From Patagioenas fasciata (Eukaryota; Chordata; Aves; Columbiformes; Columbidae), in assembly GCF_037038585.1 (NCBI RefSeq), contig NC_092526.1:41179501-41243500 (forward strand): DNA of 64,000 bases, written 5' to 3'. The number at the start of each line of letters is the position of its first letter. Position 1 is the first letter of the stretch. The notes under the pieces are model-generated. The model saw only the letters and a program-made list of their open reading frames with translations, did no database searches and had not been told where the DNA came from. This document shows positions 1-11,575 of the stretch, in pieces. The position numbers were made by a program, and so were the translations under genes.

Positions 1-1955
1 CCTGGGTAGGCCCTGTGGGTACTTAGTCAGAGATACCTTCCCAGCTCTGTTCCTCTTGATGGCCTGTGACCTCTAGAGACAGAACTAATCTCACAGTCCC
101 CTTCACAGCCATAGTCTTCCAACGCAATTATGAGTGTTTGAGACACAAGTGACCTCATAATCCCATACCCACCCATCACCCTCCTTATGGGCCGGGACCT
201 GACTAGATGAAAGCATGCTTGTTTTGTCAAATTGATCAAATCTATTTCCTACTAAAGATATCTGAGAGGAGAAGCATTCTTTACAGGAATGTGAAATGTT
301 AACACATTTGCTATGTCCCCAACCTGCCTTTTTTTTTTTTTTTTCCTTTTACCTGCTCACTAATTGTGAATTCACTACCAAAAGTACAAAGCCAATCCCA
401 TGCCCAGAGATGGGATATTGTTTATTACAGACTTGTGCAAATCTGGATGCTGGAATGAAACCAGCACATCAGATAGAAAAGGAGAAGCCATTATATAAAA
501 AAATCTTATCCCTACGTTCAGACCCTCACTGCAGTCCTAAAGAGCCAAGTGTTTACACATTGGCATATTGGTTACATAATCATTTTATCACTGTGCATGC
601 TTGTTGAGGAAGGGTCTTGGGCTGAGCCTGGGTCTCCCATCCTAGGGATGTGTATTTTAGTATTATAATGAGTGTATAAGGAGCAAAGTTCAGCTAAAGG
701 ACACTCTATGTAACAGTCTTGAGATAGATGTTAAAACAAGACTCAACTAACTGTGCAGGCTCCAGAGTGTCTGTGCTGCAAGGACAGTATTCTTTGCAGA
801 TTCTGATTAGGTGTTTTAAAAGTCACTTTTATCTTTGTTAGCGGAGCAGACTAACCAAAACTGAGTGGATTTACATATTTTAGGTTAGCAATTGCAGGCA
901 GGATTCATTCTTCTAACTGGTAAGGACTACTTATTCTTCTTCAAACACCTCTCCAAGGTAAAGATTCATTGAATCATAGAATAACTCAGGTTTGAAGAGA
1001 ACCCTGAACATCATCTTGTCTCACTCTCCTGCTCAAGGCAGGCTCCACCAGGTGAGGTTGTTCTAGGCCTCTGCCAGGCTTTGCATCGTCCACAAAGGAG
1101 CTGAAAATGTGCTCCATGGCATGATGCAGGGGGAGAATAAATGTGCTCAACAATGTTGGCCCCAGTACTCATCACTGAGGGATGCCGCTAGAAACTGGCT
1201 ATACACAGGACTTTGTACCACTGATGATATTTGAGTTTGGTCATCCAGTCAGCTTCCCACCCACCACAACATCCACATCTTCATCCCCATTCTCCCCAGT
1301 CTGCTCAAAGGCACCACAGGAGACCATGTCTGGGGCCTTACAAAACTCCATGTACACAACATCCCTTTCTTTCCCCTGCCCACTTGGGTTCAGCAATCCC
1401 TTCCTTGTCCTTCAACTATCTGTAGATGGCTGCAGGAGAATGCGACATGTCACCCTCCCAGGGACAGACGTAGGCTGACCAGCCTGTCATTCTCCCAGTT
1501 CTCCTTCCTGCCATTCCTGAAGATGGGTTTGACGTCTGCCTTTCTGAGGGACCTCTGAACCTCTCTGATTACTCTGGCACTTCTGAGACCACAACCCAGA
1601 ATCTCGCACAATGAAAGAGGGGCAGGTGTAGGACTGTGTAGAACAGCATGTGATGGAGGTGGCAAAGGTGATGTAGCAAATAGGGACACTTGCGATGAGC
1701 CTGTCCAAGGGAGCTGAGATGAATCTCACTGGGCCACTGGGGTTTGTCCCTGGAGTCACACACAGAAATATCAGGGTTCTGTAAGAGATCCACATCTGAG
1801 CTGGCCTCATGTACTCTTAAAACACATTGAGATATTCAGGGACAGACACTTTCCCTTTTACGCACAGAGGAATGAGTCACACTGTCTCTCTGGCCTCCTG
1901 TTCCTATTCCCAAAGAATGGGAGGCACCTCAGCCCTGTGGTGTGTCCCCATGTTC
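1..1955. repeat. Segmental-duplication block A, first copy
   Basis: This stretch matches 48,775-50,678 directly and 10,600-12,055 in inverted orientation, with scattered substitutions and small indels. It contains an old CR1 fragment (966-1,575) and a T-tract near 330. No open frame resembles a host protein. The direct copy at 48,775 breaks off at an ERV LTR exactly where this copy continues to 1,955 and beyond, so this copy shows the uninterrupted state. Confidence 0.8.
966..1575 (-). mobile_element. Diverged CR1 LINE fragment (RT part and 3' end)
   Basis: On the minus strand the sequence near 1,140-1,190 encodes a degraded version of the CR1 reverse-transcriptase stretch around [11 protein letters not shown]. 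The lower-coordinate end carries the usual CR1 3' terminus (ATCATAGAAT-type). Many stops and indels show that it is old. The same fragment lies in the other A copies at 11,000-11,575 (+) and 49,727-50,330 (-), so it was present before the duplication. Confidence 0.7.
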
Positions 1956-1984
1956 TGCATTCATCTTTGATGTCCATCATCATT

Positions 1985-2970
1985 AGGAATGGACATTGGC
2001 TCAAGGAAGCATATCCCAGTGCTGCGTTCTGGTGGTTTCCTAAGGGATATTAGTCCCAAACATGATGTGACCTCAATAAAGTCTCTGTCTCACAGGCCTT
2101 CATGGAACCCCAAGGAATGGCTGATGGTGTTTGTGCTGACTTGGGTTCGTGTCAACTCATGTACATGCTGTGCATGCTCACATCTCACTGTACAAAACAA
2201 ACATGGACCTCTGACCTACTCATTCAGTGTAATTCCATGGAGAGACAAAGAACTCTGAGCTGGGATGAGAGGCCAGGGCTGGAAATGGTCGTCGTGAGGA
2301 CCTAGTCCATGACAATTGCCCTGGGGCAGCTTCCATGGGGTGTCCAGTGCACACGGGAACAGTCCAGACCATGCTCTGCTGGTCCTGCAGGTCTCTGGCA
2401 GGAGGCCTGGCTGTGAGAGGACACCGCTGTGTGCCAGCCCTGCATGCACACATTGTTCAGCTGTACTCTGATGTTGCAACCTCCAGGCTGCTTTCTTGTG
2501 AGAGTTCTTGAAAGAAACTTGAAGAAAACCTAAGCCTTTTGGCACTGCCCTAAGAAGATCACTTTTCGCTATAGAAGTACTGTTACAGAGGCCAGCTCTG
2601 TCACAGCAGTGCCCATTGCCTGTCCCTGCCTGTGCTCACAGGACTGACACACAGCAGGATGGTGACCAAGCTGCCAGAGCACTCAGGCCTTGCACCAACA
2701 CAAGGGACGAGAAGGAGAGTGTGGGAGTGGAACGAGAACAGCTCTGGAAGACCAAGCGCTGGTGCTCCCTGGCAGTGCTGCCATGCTGGACTCTTTTCCC
2801 CTCCTCCCACACACACAGGAACCGTCCCTGCAGCTCTAAAAAGGGCTTGCAGGAAGGATATAGTGAAAAACAAATCACTACAGGAACCTTTATTTTGTTT
2901 AGAGACAAGGAGAACATGGCTCCTCATTTACACAGCCAGTGGTTATAAAAGAAAAGCAGACAGTGGATTA
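1985..2970. repeat. Segmental-duplication blocks B and C
   Basis: These blocks recur inverted at 9,650-10,560 and directly at 34,580-35,420. In both OR units block C is the side facing the OR 3' end. Here the place where an OR would be expected is taken by a GGGGA satellite and unrelated DNA, so this unit has lost its receptor or never had one. No coding gene is visible. Confidence 0.7.
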
Positions 2971-2974
2971 GAGA

Positions 2975-3057
2975 GGAGAGGAGAGGAGGGGAGGGGAGGG
3001 GAGGGGAGGGGAGGGGAGGGGAGGGGAGGGGAGGGGAGGGGAGGGGAGGAGAGGAGG
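2975..3057 (+). repeat. GGGGA pentanucleotide microsatellite
   Basis: About twelve near-perfect GAGGG/GGGGA units lie between 2,986 and 3,047, flanked by shorter GAGGAGA runs. The purine strand has many regularly spaced G4 tracts, so it could fold into a G-quadruplex. Neither of the other block C copies (9,650 and 35,420) has it, so it arose here. Confidence 0.9.
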
Positions 3058-4511
3058 ACCATTTTGGGTCAGTGCACCATTACCTGCCTGTTCAGAAGCC
3101 ATTCAGAGGGATGAAGGTTTGGTGGGATTTGTCCATGGGGGAGTTTCTCCTGACCCTGCTGGTTTCTCTCGTTTCTTCCTTTCTTCACCTCCCGTGGCAT
3201 CTCTGTCCATCGCAAGGAAAAGGCCAAGCTCAAAATCTGAGTGAAAAATCTCGACAGGGCTTCAAAGGGGCAAAACAATCATCAGCTGGGGACAGCTGGG
3301 GTCAAATTTCAGTACTTCTGGGTATGGTCTGAAGATTCAAAATGACCAAGAGCAGGGGGAAGGATCTGCTGAAGCCCTTTCTTTGAGAGAGTGGATGTGC
3401 ACTCCTGGGAAACAGCGTCCAGTGCTTGACTGTCCTCATGCCAGGAAAGATTCTCTCTTTCTATAGCACCTTTCCAAGCCCAACCATCCAGATTCTTTTT
3501 ATCCATCTACTTGCATGCTGATACAGACATAAATATCCTTCCTTGGTCACAAGAACATTGCAAGGGATGACACTGAATGCCTAACAGACCACTCTGCTCT
3601 CCCCACGTCCACAACCCTGTCCTTTCCTCACAGAAAGCAAAGAAGATGGACAGGCACAACCTACTCTGGGTAAACCCTGTCACCTTCTCTTTCAGTCACC
3701 CAGAAATGGGGTCCCAGTGGACATGCTCTGGGGCATAGCCCTTAGTTCCTCTGCTTACCCAATGGCCACTTTTGAAAAGTGCACACACTGTGTGAGAGCT
3801 GCCAGTGGTCAGGGAGTCCCCCCAGTCTCCATGAGCTTTCCAAGATGGTGGAGAGTGGCCTCACTGTGACATCGTCCTGCTGTCTCAGCTCCTGGGATGC
3901 TGCCCCTGCTGTCCCATAGACTGGAAAGGGTTGTGTTAGTTCCAGTGACCCCTGACTTGATCCCCATCCACTGCTGGTTGTTCTGCCTCCATTCACAGAG
4001 GTTTGATAGGCCTTTCTGGTGAAGATGGAGAACCAGAGACACAGAAAATATAATTTATTTCCCTTATTAAATTCTTCTAGTTGCCACAAGGTCTTTGTTG
4101 CTTCTTTAACTGTTCCTGCAGTAGTAATGGCTCATTATGGGGCCCTTGAATTGCCTTACAGGTCTAGACTGAGTTTTGATCTGGACTGTTGCTGTGCTTG
4201 GAGGCTGCTGTCCTTGCAGACCAGATGAACTAACTTCTGCCACCCTGCCTGGCAGTTCATTCCATCCGTGTCACAGCTCTGTCTGCAGCACTGACAGCTC
4301 CAGCTCCCCCATTCAGGTCCCTGGCTGAGGACATTGCCGCACATCTGGGCTGAACCACCCCAGCTGTGGCACCAGCCCAGCTCTGACCTGCCACAAGAAA
4401 CCTGGTACCAAGTGTCCAAGAGCACACATGTGCAAAGGCTTTGCTGCAGAGCATAGATATGACATGGTCAAAAGAAGAACAAATGTCTTTCTAGCCCTAG
4501 GACTGCAAACA
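3058..4511. other. Unique spacer, no gene seen
   Basis: Only short overlapping frames without recognisable motifs are present. It has no clear paralogue elsewhere in the window, unlike the flanking blocks. Confidence 0.5.
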
Positions 4512-4764
4512 CAGAATAAAATACCTAAACTCATTCAACTGAAGACATTCCTCCTCCAGCTTGGGGAAGTTAGATCCTTTGCTGTAATCTTCCTGGTGTC
4601 CTGTCTAATGATGGGACAAGAAAATACGCTTCTCATGCCCAAATTATTTTCTAATATGAAAAAAGCTAGACGTAGGAACATAAAACCAGAATATAATGCC
4701 TGAACTCATTCAACTGAAGATATTCCTCCCCTAGCTTGGAGAAATTAGATACTTTGCTGTAATA
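4512..4764 (+). repeat. 175-bp tandem duplication split by a CR1 insertion
   Basis: A unit beginning near 4,524 is repeated from about 4,699. The second copy stops at 4,763, just after GCTGTAAT, and resumes at about 6,177 beyond the CR1 element with TCCTGGTGTCCTG. The first copy therefore serves as the empty site for the CR1 insertion. Confidence 0.75.
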
Positions 4765-6176
4765 GTCACAGTATCACAGTATCACAGTATGTTTGGGATT
4801 GGAAGGGACCTCAAAAGATCATCTAGTCCAATCCCCCTGCTGGAACAGGAACGCCTAGGTGAGGTCGCACAGGAATGTGTCCAGGCGGGCTTTGAATGTC
4901 TCCAGGGAAGGAGACTCCACAACCTCCCTGGGTAGCCTGTTCCAGTGCTCTGTTACCCTCACTAAGAAGAAGTTCTTTCTCAAATTTAAGTGGAACCTCT
5001 TGTGTTCCAGCTTGATCCCATTGCCCCTTGTCCTATCATTGTTTGCCACTGAGAAGAGCCTGACTCCATCCTCGTGGCACTCACCCTTTATATATTTATA
5101 AACATTAATAAGGTCACCCCTCAGTCTCCTCTTCTCCAAACTAAAGAGCCCCAGCTCCCTCAGCCTTTCTTCATAAGGGAGGTGCTCCACTCCCTTAATC
5201 ATCTTTGTTGCCCTACGCTGGACCCTCTCCAGCAGTTCCCTGTCCTTCTTGAACTGAGGGGCCCAGAACTGGACACAATATTCCAGATGGGGTCTCACCA
5301 GGGTGGAGTAGAGGGGAAGGAGGACCTCTCTCGATCTACTAACCACCCCCCTTGTAATACACCCAAGGATGCCATTAGCCTTCCTGGCCACAAGGGCACA
5401 GTGCTGGCTCATGGTCATCCTGTTGTCCACCAGGACCCCCAGGTCCCTTTCCCCTACACTGCTCTCTAATAGGTCATTCCCCAACCTATAGTGGAACTTG
5501 GGATTGTTCCTGCCCAGATGCAGGACTCTACACTTTCCCTTGTTAAATTCCATCAGGTTATACCCCGCCCAACTCTCCAGCCTGTCCAGGTCCCGCTGGA
5601 TGGCAGCACAGCCTTCTGGCGTGTCAGCCACTCCTCCCAGCTTAGTGTCATCAGCAAACTTGCTGATAGTACACTCAATTCCCTCGTCTAAATCATTAAT
5701 GAATATATTGAATAATATTGGCCCCAGTACTGACCCCTGAGGCACTCCGCTAGATACTGGCCTCCAACTGGACTCCGCACCATTGACCACCACTCTCTGG
5801 CTTCTCTCTTTAAGCCAGTTTGCAACCCACCTCACTACTCTATTGTCGAGACCACACCTCCTCAATTTAGCTGTGGGGATGCTGTGAGGGACTGTGTCAA
5901 AGGCTTTACTGAAGTCAAGGTAGACCACATCCACCGCTCTGCCATCATCCATCCACCTTGTTACATTCTCATAAAAGGCTATGAGGTTGGTCAAGCATGA
6001 CTTACCCTTGGTAAAGCCATGCTGACTGCCCCTAATGACCCTCTTATCCCTGATGTGCCTTGAGATGACACCAAGGATAAGTTGTTCCATTACTTTCCCA
6101 GGGACAGAGGTGAGGCTGACCGGTCTATAATTACCCAGGTCCTCCTTCTTGCCCTTTTTAAAGACTGGAGTCACAG
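4764..6176 (-). mobile_element. Young 5'-truncated CR1 LINE
   Basis: This is a minus-strand CR1 with its 3' end at low coordinate, finishing in three CACAGTAT octamers (4,767-4,790; ATACTGTG on the element strand). The reverse-transcriptase frame is open throughout, so the insertion is recent. It is truncated within the RT domain at about 6,173. The octet AGTCACAG is found at both junctions; no longer target duplication is seen, as is normal for CR1. Confidence 0.9.
4855..6176 (-). pseudogene. CR1 ORF2 C-terminal part: reverse transcriptase
   Basis: This open minus-strand frame of about 440 codons covers most of a CR1 reverse transcriptase and its C-terminal tail. In the full protein the RT copies the element's RNA into the nicked target. 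Visible motifs in order are a [14 protein letters not shown] start of the fingers region, the palm block with [21 protein letters not shown], the catalytic FADDTK box, and the C-terminal basic domain ending in FLCDLT before the stop. The endonuclease domain and N-terminal RT are absent because the insertion is 5'-truncated, so it cannot act alone. About 37 codons upstream in the same frame come from flanking DNA, not CR1. No internal stop or frameshift is present, unlike the older copy at 21,545-24,205. Confidence 0.9.
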
Positions 6177-8520
6177 TCCTGGTGTCCTGTTTAATCATGG
6201 GACAAGAAACTATGATTCTCATATTGATATATATTTTAAAATTAAAAATACAATGCTGGAAAGAAGTATCTCTGCAGAGGAGAGACAATCAACATCACTG
6301 ATTACTTCAGCTTCGAAGTTGTGCCCCTGGAGCTCCAGGGACACCAGGGAGCTGTCCCGGGAGGGGACAGAGAAAGGGGCATCATGGGCTGCTCCTGTGC
6401 TGCTGAGCTGGGCTGGGCTCCTGGGACACAGGGAGCTCATGGCAAGCGGCAGCGCTGCAGAGAGACAGCTCTGCCCGGGAGCAGCTCCTCTGCACAGCAC
6501 AGCAGGGCTGAGGGCTCTGCCTGGAGCTGCTGAAGGGAGAGCAGCCAGGCAGAGAGAGATTAAAGGCAATGTGGGGTGGTAGGTTACTGAGGATTCAATA
6601 ACAAAAATCTTCACAGTTCTAACATGGTAAGTCTCTGGCTGTAGGACAATGCAGCTGCATTTCCTGGAGGGATTCCCTAAACCGGTACATCCCACAATTT
6701 ACAGGGTCTGTCAGGTCTCTCTCACAGTATTTCTCATGTAGAGGAGAAGAACCTTGTCCAGAGCAGGGCTTCCCTGCTGCAGTCTCAGAGGGACAGGGCA
6801 TGATGGCACCTTATGCTGAGGGTGACTGCAGGAGGAGCACCCAGGGGTGCCCAGGTCTGCCTTGCAGACCAGGGTGCCTGCACCCCAGGGCTGTGCCGGG
6901 GCAGGGACTCTGCCGCCTGCCTGTGGAGATACCCACTGTGCTGTGGGGAGAAACTGTGGCTGGAAGGACCGACACCCGGCAGGACAGGGTCCTTCTGCTG
7001 TGGAGAGGGTGCTGTGTGGGTCAGGGCTGCTCACAGCTCCAGATCACACCCAGCATTTTTCCAAGCGAATGCCTCAAGGACAAGACCACTGCAAGGATTA
7101 CCAGACAGATAAGGAGCTTTCCTGAGCCTGTCCTTTTAGTTTCCAATCTCAAGGGGTGGGGGTGCAGAAAAGGATAAAATGAAAATGAGTTCTCATGCTT
7201 AAACAAGTCACTGATACTGCTGAACTTTGAGTGATTAATACGTCTCCCAGAAGACTCATAATATCCCTTCACCACCCTTTTGCCTGTGGACAGCACCTGC
7301 ATCACCTTTGCTCGATCCGTCAGCCTTAGTCTGACCTGTCCTGTTTTCGAGCCTGCAAACAGCAAGATGCCCCCAGGCAGTGCCCTGTGAACAGGCAGGA
7401 TCTGCAGGGCCAGGGGGAGGGCACAGAGGGTGGGATGGGGTCTGTGAGTGCTGACAGGGAAGGGACATGGAGAGGGAAACACCTCCCAGGGAGAGAATCT
7501 CCAGGTAGCAGGGAAATGATCAGAAATGATAGGAAACTAAAACTGGAATTGTTATGGAAGGGAGAACAGAGGAAAGTCCCTATGATCCCCTGCAGTGCAG
7601 ATCCCTCCTGTGAGCAGCCCCCTCGCCTCCTCTCCCACCCAGCAAAGCCTCTGTCCTCAGGGCCGGGGGCTCCAAGGCATGAACCAGCTCCTGTGCAGCC
7701 AGAGCTCCAGTTCCTCTGCAGAGCACAGGGTCTGAGAGCAGCTGCCCGGCAATGTTGGTGTCTGGGAGGTGGCTGCACAGCTGGGGAAGGGTGACGCTGT
7801 CTGAGTGCCCGGCTGCCTCTGCCCTGGCCTCTCTCACACCCACCCTCACCGCATTTTCCTTCTTGCTCCACTGCTCTGGATCACTGCTGTTGTGATCCTG
7901 TTCTTGCTGTCAGGCTCTCTGGGGATGGGAGTTTCAGCTGCAGAGTCACAGCCTGATCTTGTGGATCCTTTCCTGCAGGTGTGTCCATGGGAACACGTGT
8001 CCCAGCTTTGCTCTGCCCTGTGGGGTGTGGGCAATGCAGTCTGTGTGGCTGGGGAATGAGCTGAGTCTCCCTGAATCAAATGCCATCATTAGGACAGCTG
8101 GATATCTCCTGACGGTTTCCTTCCAAGTTCTAAACTACCCTCCAGGATGCAAACCTGTCCTACAGCATCTGTGCATTATCTGAAAGACCCATGGAGAACT
8201 ACAGAGATGTTGTAACAGATAAAATTCTGTTGAGTTTGTGAAACAAGCCGTATGTGTCCTGGACTAAACGTGGGTTGCTGAAAACTTAGGAAAGGCTGAG
8301 ACATTTCCTGGGTCCATCTGACACAGGTGAATCCCAGGACTGGCCACTGCCCCCCGTTCCCGTGACCCCCTGCTGCAGAGCAGGGCTGACTCCTTGGCAG
8401 CCAGTGGGCACAGGCCCTGCTCCTCATGGCACCTCCAGCCAGCACCACCCAGGGCTCAGCCAGGAAGGTGAAGGAAGGTTTGAAAAGGACAAAGGGTGTG
8501 GAGCAGGGGAGGGTGTGTGA
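6177..8520. other. Spacer upstream of the olfactory receptor, no gene seen
   Basis: The first ~80 bp complete the tandem unit split by the CR1. The rest, up to the receptor, has only short frames in conflicting phases. Any non-coding 5' exon and promoter of the receptor should lie here, but I cannot place them from sequence. Confidence 0.45.
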
Positions 8521-8559
8521 GAAATGGCTTTGATTTTCCTCAGAGAAATCTCCCCTATC

Positions 8560-8610
8560 TTGTCACTGCTTTTTCTTCTTTGGTCAGTGCTCTGTGTCCA
8601 GAGCCTACAG
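8560..8610 (+). promoter_or_regulatory. Candidate splice acceptor just before the OR start codon
   Basis: A pyrimidine-rich run is followed by AG at 8,600-8,601 and again at 8,609-8,610, directly before the ATG at 8,611. OR genes usually have a non-coding 5' exon spliced just upstream of a single coding exon, so this is a plausible acceptor. It rests on sequence shape alone. Confidence 0.35.
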
Positions 8611-9525
8611 ATGTCCAACAGCAGCTCAATCACCCAGTTCCTCCTCCTTGAGTTCGCAGACACACGGGAGCTGCAGCTCTTGCACTTCTGGCTCTTCCTG
8701 GGCATCTACCTGGCTGCCCTCCTGGGCAACAGCCTCATCATCACCACCATAGCCTGTGACCAGCACCTCCACACCCCCATGTACTTCTTCCTGCTCAACC
8801 TCGCCCTCCTCGACCTGGGCTGTATCTCCACCATTGTCCCCAAGTCCATGGCCATTTCCCTCTGGGACACCAGGAACATCTCCTACACAGGATGCGCTGC
8901 TCAGATCTTTTTTTTCTTTTTCTGTGCTACAGCAGAATATTCTCTTCTCACCATCATGTCCTATGACCGCTACGTTGCCATCTGCAAACCCCTGCACTAC
9001 GGGACCCTCCTGGGCAGCAGAGCTTGTGTCCACATGGCAGCAGGTGCCTGGGCCACTGGGTTTCTCTATGCTCTGGTTCACACAGTCAATACATTTTCAC
9101 TGCCCCTCTGCAAGGGCAATGCCCTGGACCAGTTCTTCTGTGAAATCCCCCACATCCTCAAGCTCTCCTGTTCAGACTCCTACCTCAGGGAAGTTGAGCT
9201 TCTTGTGGTTAGTCTCTTAGCAGTAACTGCGTGTTTTATTTTCATTCTTTTCTCCTATGTGCAGATCTTCAGGGCTGTGCTGAGGATCCCCTCTGAGCAG
9301 GGACGGCACAAAGCCTTTTCCACCTGCCTCCCTCACCTGGCCGTGGTCTCCCTGTTTGTCAGCACTGGCATGTTTGCCCACCTGAAGCCGCCCTCCATCT
9401 CCTCTCCTTCCCTTGACCTGCTGGTGTCTGTTCTATACTCGGTGGTGCCTCCAGCAGTGAACCCCCTCATCTACAGCATGAGAAACCAGGAGCTCAAGGA
9501 TGCCCTGTGCAAACTCATATCTTAG
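8611..9525 (+). CDS. Olfactory receptor, family 14-like, intact
   Basis: This is a complete 304-residue seven-transmembrane odorant receptor in one coding exon, expected in olfactory-neuron cilia and coupled to Golf. Visible landmarks are an N-terminal NSS glycosylation site (residues 3-5), GN in TM1 (39-40), LHTPMYFFL at the start of TM2 (53-61), MSYDRYVAICKPLHY ending TM3 (116-130), the conserved Cys95/Cys177 pair, KAFSTCLPH entering TM6 (234-242) and NPLIYSMRN in TM7 (284-292). An in-frame ATG at 8,524 would add 29 residues. I prefer 8,611 because MSNSSS is the standard avian OR N-terminus and it gives the normal length. The sequence resembles family-14 (gamma-c) receptors, a large avian expansion; the exact subfamily is uncertain. 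The duplicated blocks C-B-A follow it in inverted order. No lesion is seen. Confidence 0.95.
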   Translation: MSNSSSITQFLLLEFADTRELQLLHFWLFLGIYLAALLGNSLIITTIACDQHLHTPMYFFLLNLALLDLGCISTIVPKSMAISLWDTRNISYTGCAAQIFFFFFCATAEYSLLTIMSYDRYVAICKPLHYGTLLGSRACVHMAAGAWATGFLYALVHTVNTFSLPLCKGNALDQFFCEIPHILKLSCSDSYLREVELLVVSLLAVTACFIFILFSYVQIFRAVLRIPSEQGRHKAFSTCLPHLAVVSLFVSTGMFAHLKPPSISSPSLDLLVSVLYSVVPPAVNPLIYSMRNQELKDALCKLIS

Positions 9526-9739
9526 TGTGTTCTGAAGAAATAAGCTGCCCACCTGCTTCTACATGGCAGTTTTAATGTAACTAGTTACAGATCTAGCCTC
9601 TCATCTCTATTTTCTCTTGTTATTGGCATTTTCTTAATTGTGATAACATTGTCATGCCCTTTCTAAATCACTGTCTGCTTTTCTTTTATAACCACTGGTT
9701 GTGTAAATGAGGAGGCATGATCTGTGTGTATTTAAACAA

Positions 9740-9745
9740 AATAAA
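9740..9745 (+). promoter_or_regulatory. Candidate poly(A) signal of the OR gene
   Basis: An AATAAA lies 215 bp after the stop codon, within inverted block C. It is the first canonical hexamer downstream of the stop. Its use is inferred. Confidence 0.4.
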
Positions 9746-10999
9746 TGGTCCTGTAGTGACTTGATTTTCACTATATCCTTCTTGCAAGGCCTTTTAGAGC
9801 TGCAGGGACAGTTCCTGTGATGGGAGAAGGGGAAAAGGGTCCAGCATGGCAGCACTGCCAGGGAGCACCAGTGCTTGCTCTTCCAGAGCTGTTCTCATTC
9901 CACTCCCACACTCTCCTTCTCGTCCCTTGTGTTGGTGCAAGGCCTGAGTGCTCTGGTAGCTTGGTCACTGTCCGGCTGTGTGTCAGTCCTGTGAGCGCAG
10001 GCAGGGACAGGCAATGGGCACTTGTGTGACAGAGCTGGCCTCAGAACAGCCTTTCCAGATAGAAAGGTGATCTCCTATGGGCAGGGCCTGAAGGTTTAGG
10101 ACTTCTTGCAAAGCTTCTCCCAAGAACATGCCCAAGAAAGTTAACCACAGATGAAACACCATTGTACAGCTGAACAGTGTGTGTGTGCAGGGCTGGCACA
10201 CAGCAGTGTCCTCTCACAGCCAGGCCTCCTGCCAGAGACCTGCAGGACCAGCACAGCAGGGGTTGGGCTGTGCCTGTGTGCACTGGACACTCCACAGAAG
10301 GAGCCTCAGGTCAATCACCATGGACTGGCCCCTCACAACCACCATTTCCAGCACTGAGGGCTCACCCACCGAGGCTGGTCTTCCCTCCATGGAGGGACAC
10401 TGCATGAGTAGGTCAGCAGTCCAAAATTGTATCGTACAGATTAGATGTGAGCATGCACACCATGTACATGAGGTGACATGAACCTGAGTGAGCAGAAACA
10501 CAATCAACTATTCTTTGGGGTTCCATGAAGGCCTGTGGTTCAGACAAGATCTTGAGGTTAATTCATGATGGAAGTATCATCCCATTGTTAACTGCCTGAA
10601 TGCAGTACTTCCTTCAACCGAGGTCCTTGTGTCCATTCTTCGTGCCATGGGACATCCCAGATGAGTGCAGAGCAGGGTGACACAGTGCAGTGCTGAGGTG
10701 TCTCCCATCCTTTGGGAGTGGCAACAGGAGCCCAGAGGGACACTCTGACTCCTACCTCTGTGAGTTAAAGGGACAGACTCTGTCTGTGAGTATCCCTGGG
10801 TGCATAAGGAGCCCATGAGGCCAGCTCAGATGTGGACACCTGACAGACCCTGACATTTCTGTGTGTGACTCCAGGAACAAACCCCACTGACCCAGTGAGA
10901 TTCATCTCAGCTGCCTTGGACAGCATCATTGCAAGTGCTCCTGTCTGCTATGTCACCCTTGCTTGTGAGTCCAGACTGTGATCTCAAAAGTGCCATAGA

Positions 11000-11575
11000 A
11001 ACCAGAATGATTCTGGGGTCCTTAGAAATCACAGACCTCAAACCCACCTTCAAGAAGAGCAGGAGTAGGAACTGGGAAAATAACAGGCTTGCCACCCTAC
11101 CTCCCTCCCTGGGAAGGGGATGGGACGCGTCCTCCTGCAGCCATTGCCAGGAATGTGAAGGACAAGGAAGGGAGTGCTGAACCCAAATGGACAGGGGAAG
11201 GAAAGGCATGTTGTGCACAGGGCGTTTGCAAGGCCTCAGACATGGTCTGCTTCTGGCCAGAGTGGTGCTGATGGAGCTCAAGAAGTGGATGCTGGGTGGG
11301 ACGTTGGCTGAACCATCAAGCCCAAATATCATCAGTGGTACAAAGTCCTCTGTGCAGCCGGTTACTGGTGTCATCTCTCAGTGACCAGCACTTGGGCCAA
11401 CACTGTTGAACATCTTTATTTTCCCCTTCCAAGATGTAACAGAGTGGATTTTCAGTGCCTTTGAGGATGATGCAAAGCTGGGTGGAGGCCTTGAGCAACC
11501 TCACCTGGTTCACCGTGCCCTGAGCAGGAGAGTGAGACAAGATGAGTGAGACAAGGGCTCTCTGCAAACCTGAGT
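11000..11575 (+). mobile_element. Diverged CR1 fragment in inverted block A
   Basis: This is the plus-strand counterpart of 966-1,575. Broken RT-derived sequence around GATGATGCAAAGCTGGGTGGAG (11,466-11,487) corresponds to the ADDTKLGG region of CR1. It is old and full of stops. Confidence 0.65.

Noticed and set aside
2632..3114. 160-codon frame with a GEEGRGGEG tail
   Set aside because: The tail is translated GGGGA microsatellite and the rest lies in duplicated block C without conservation of the frame in the other copies.
8524..8610. In-frame ATG 29 codons upstream of the OR start
   Set aside because: It would add a signal-peptide-like extension not typical of ORs; the ATG at 8,611 gives the standard N-terminus and length, and splice-acceptor-like AGs lie between.
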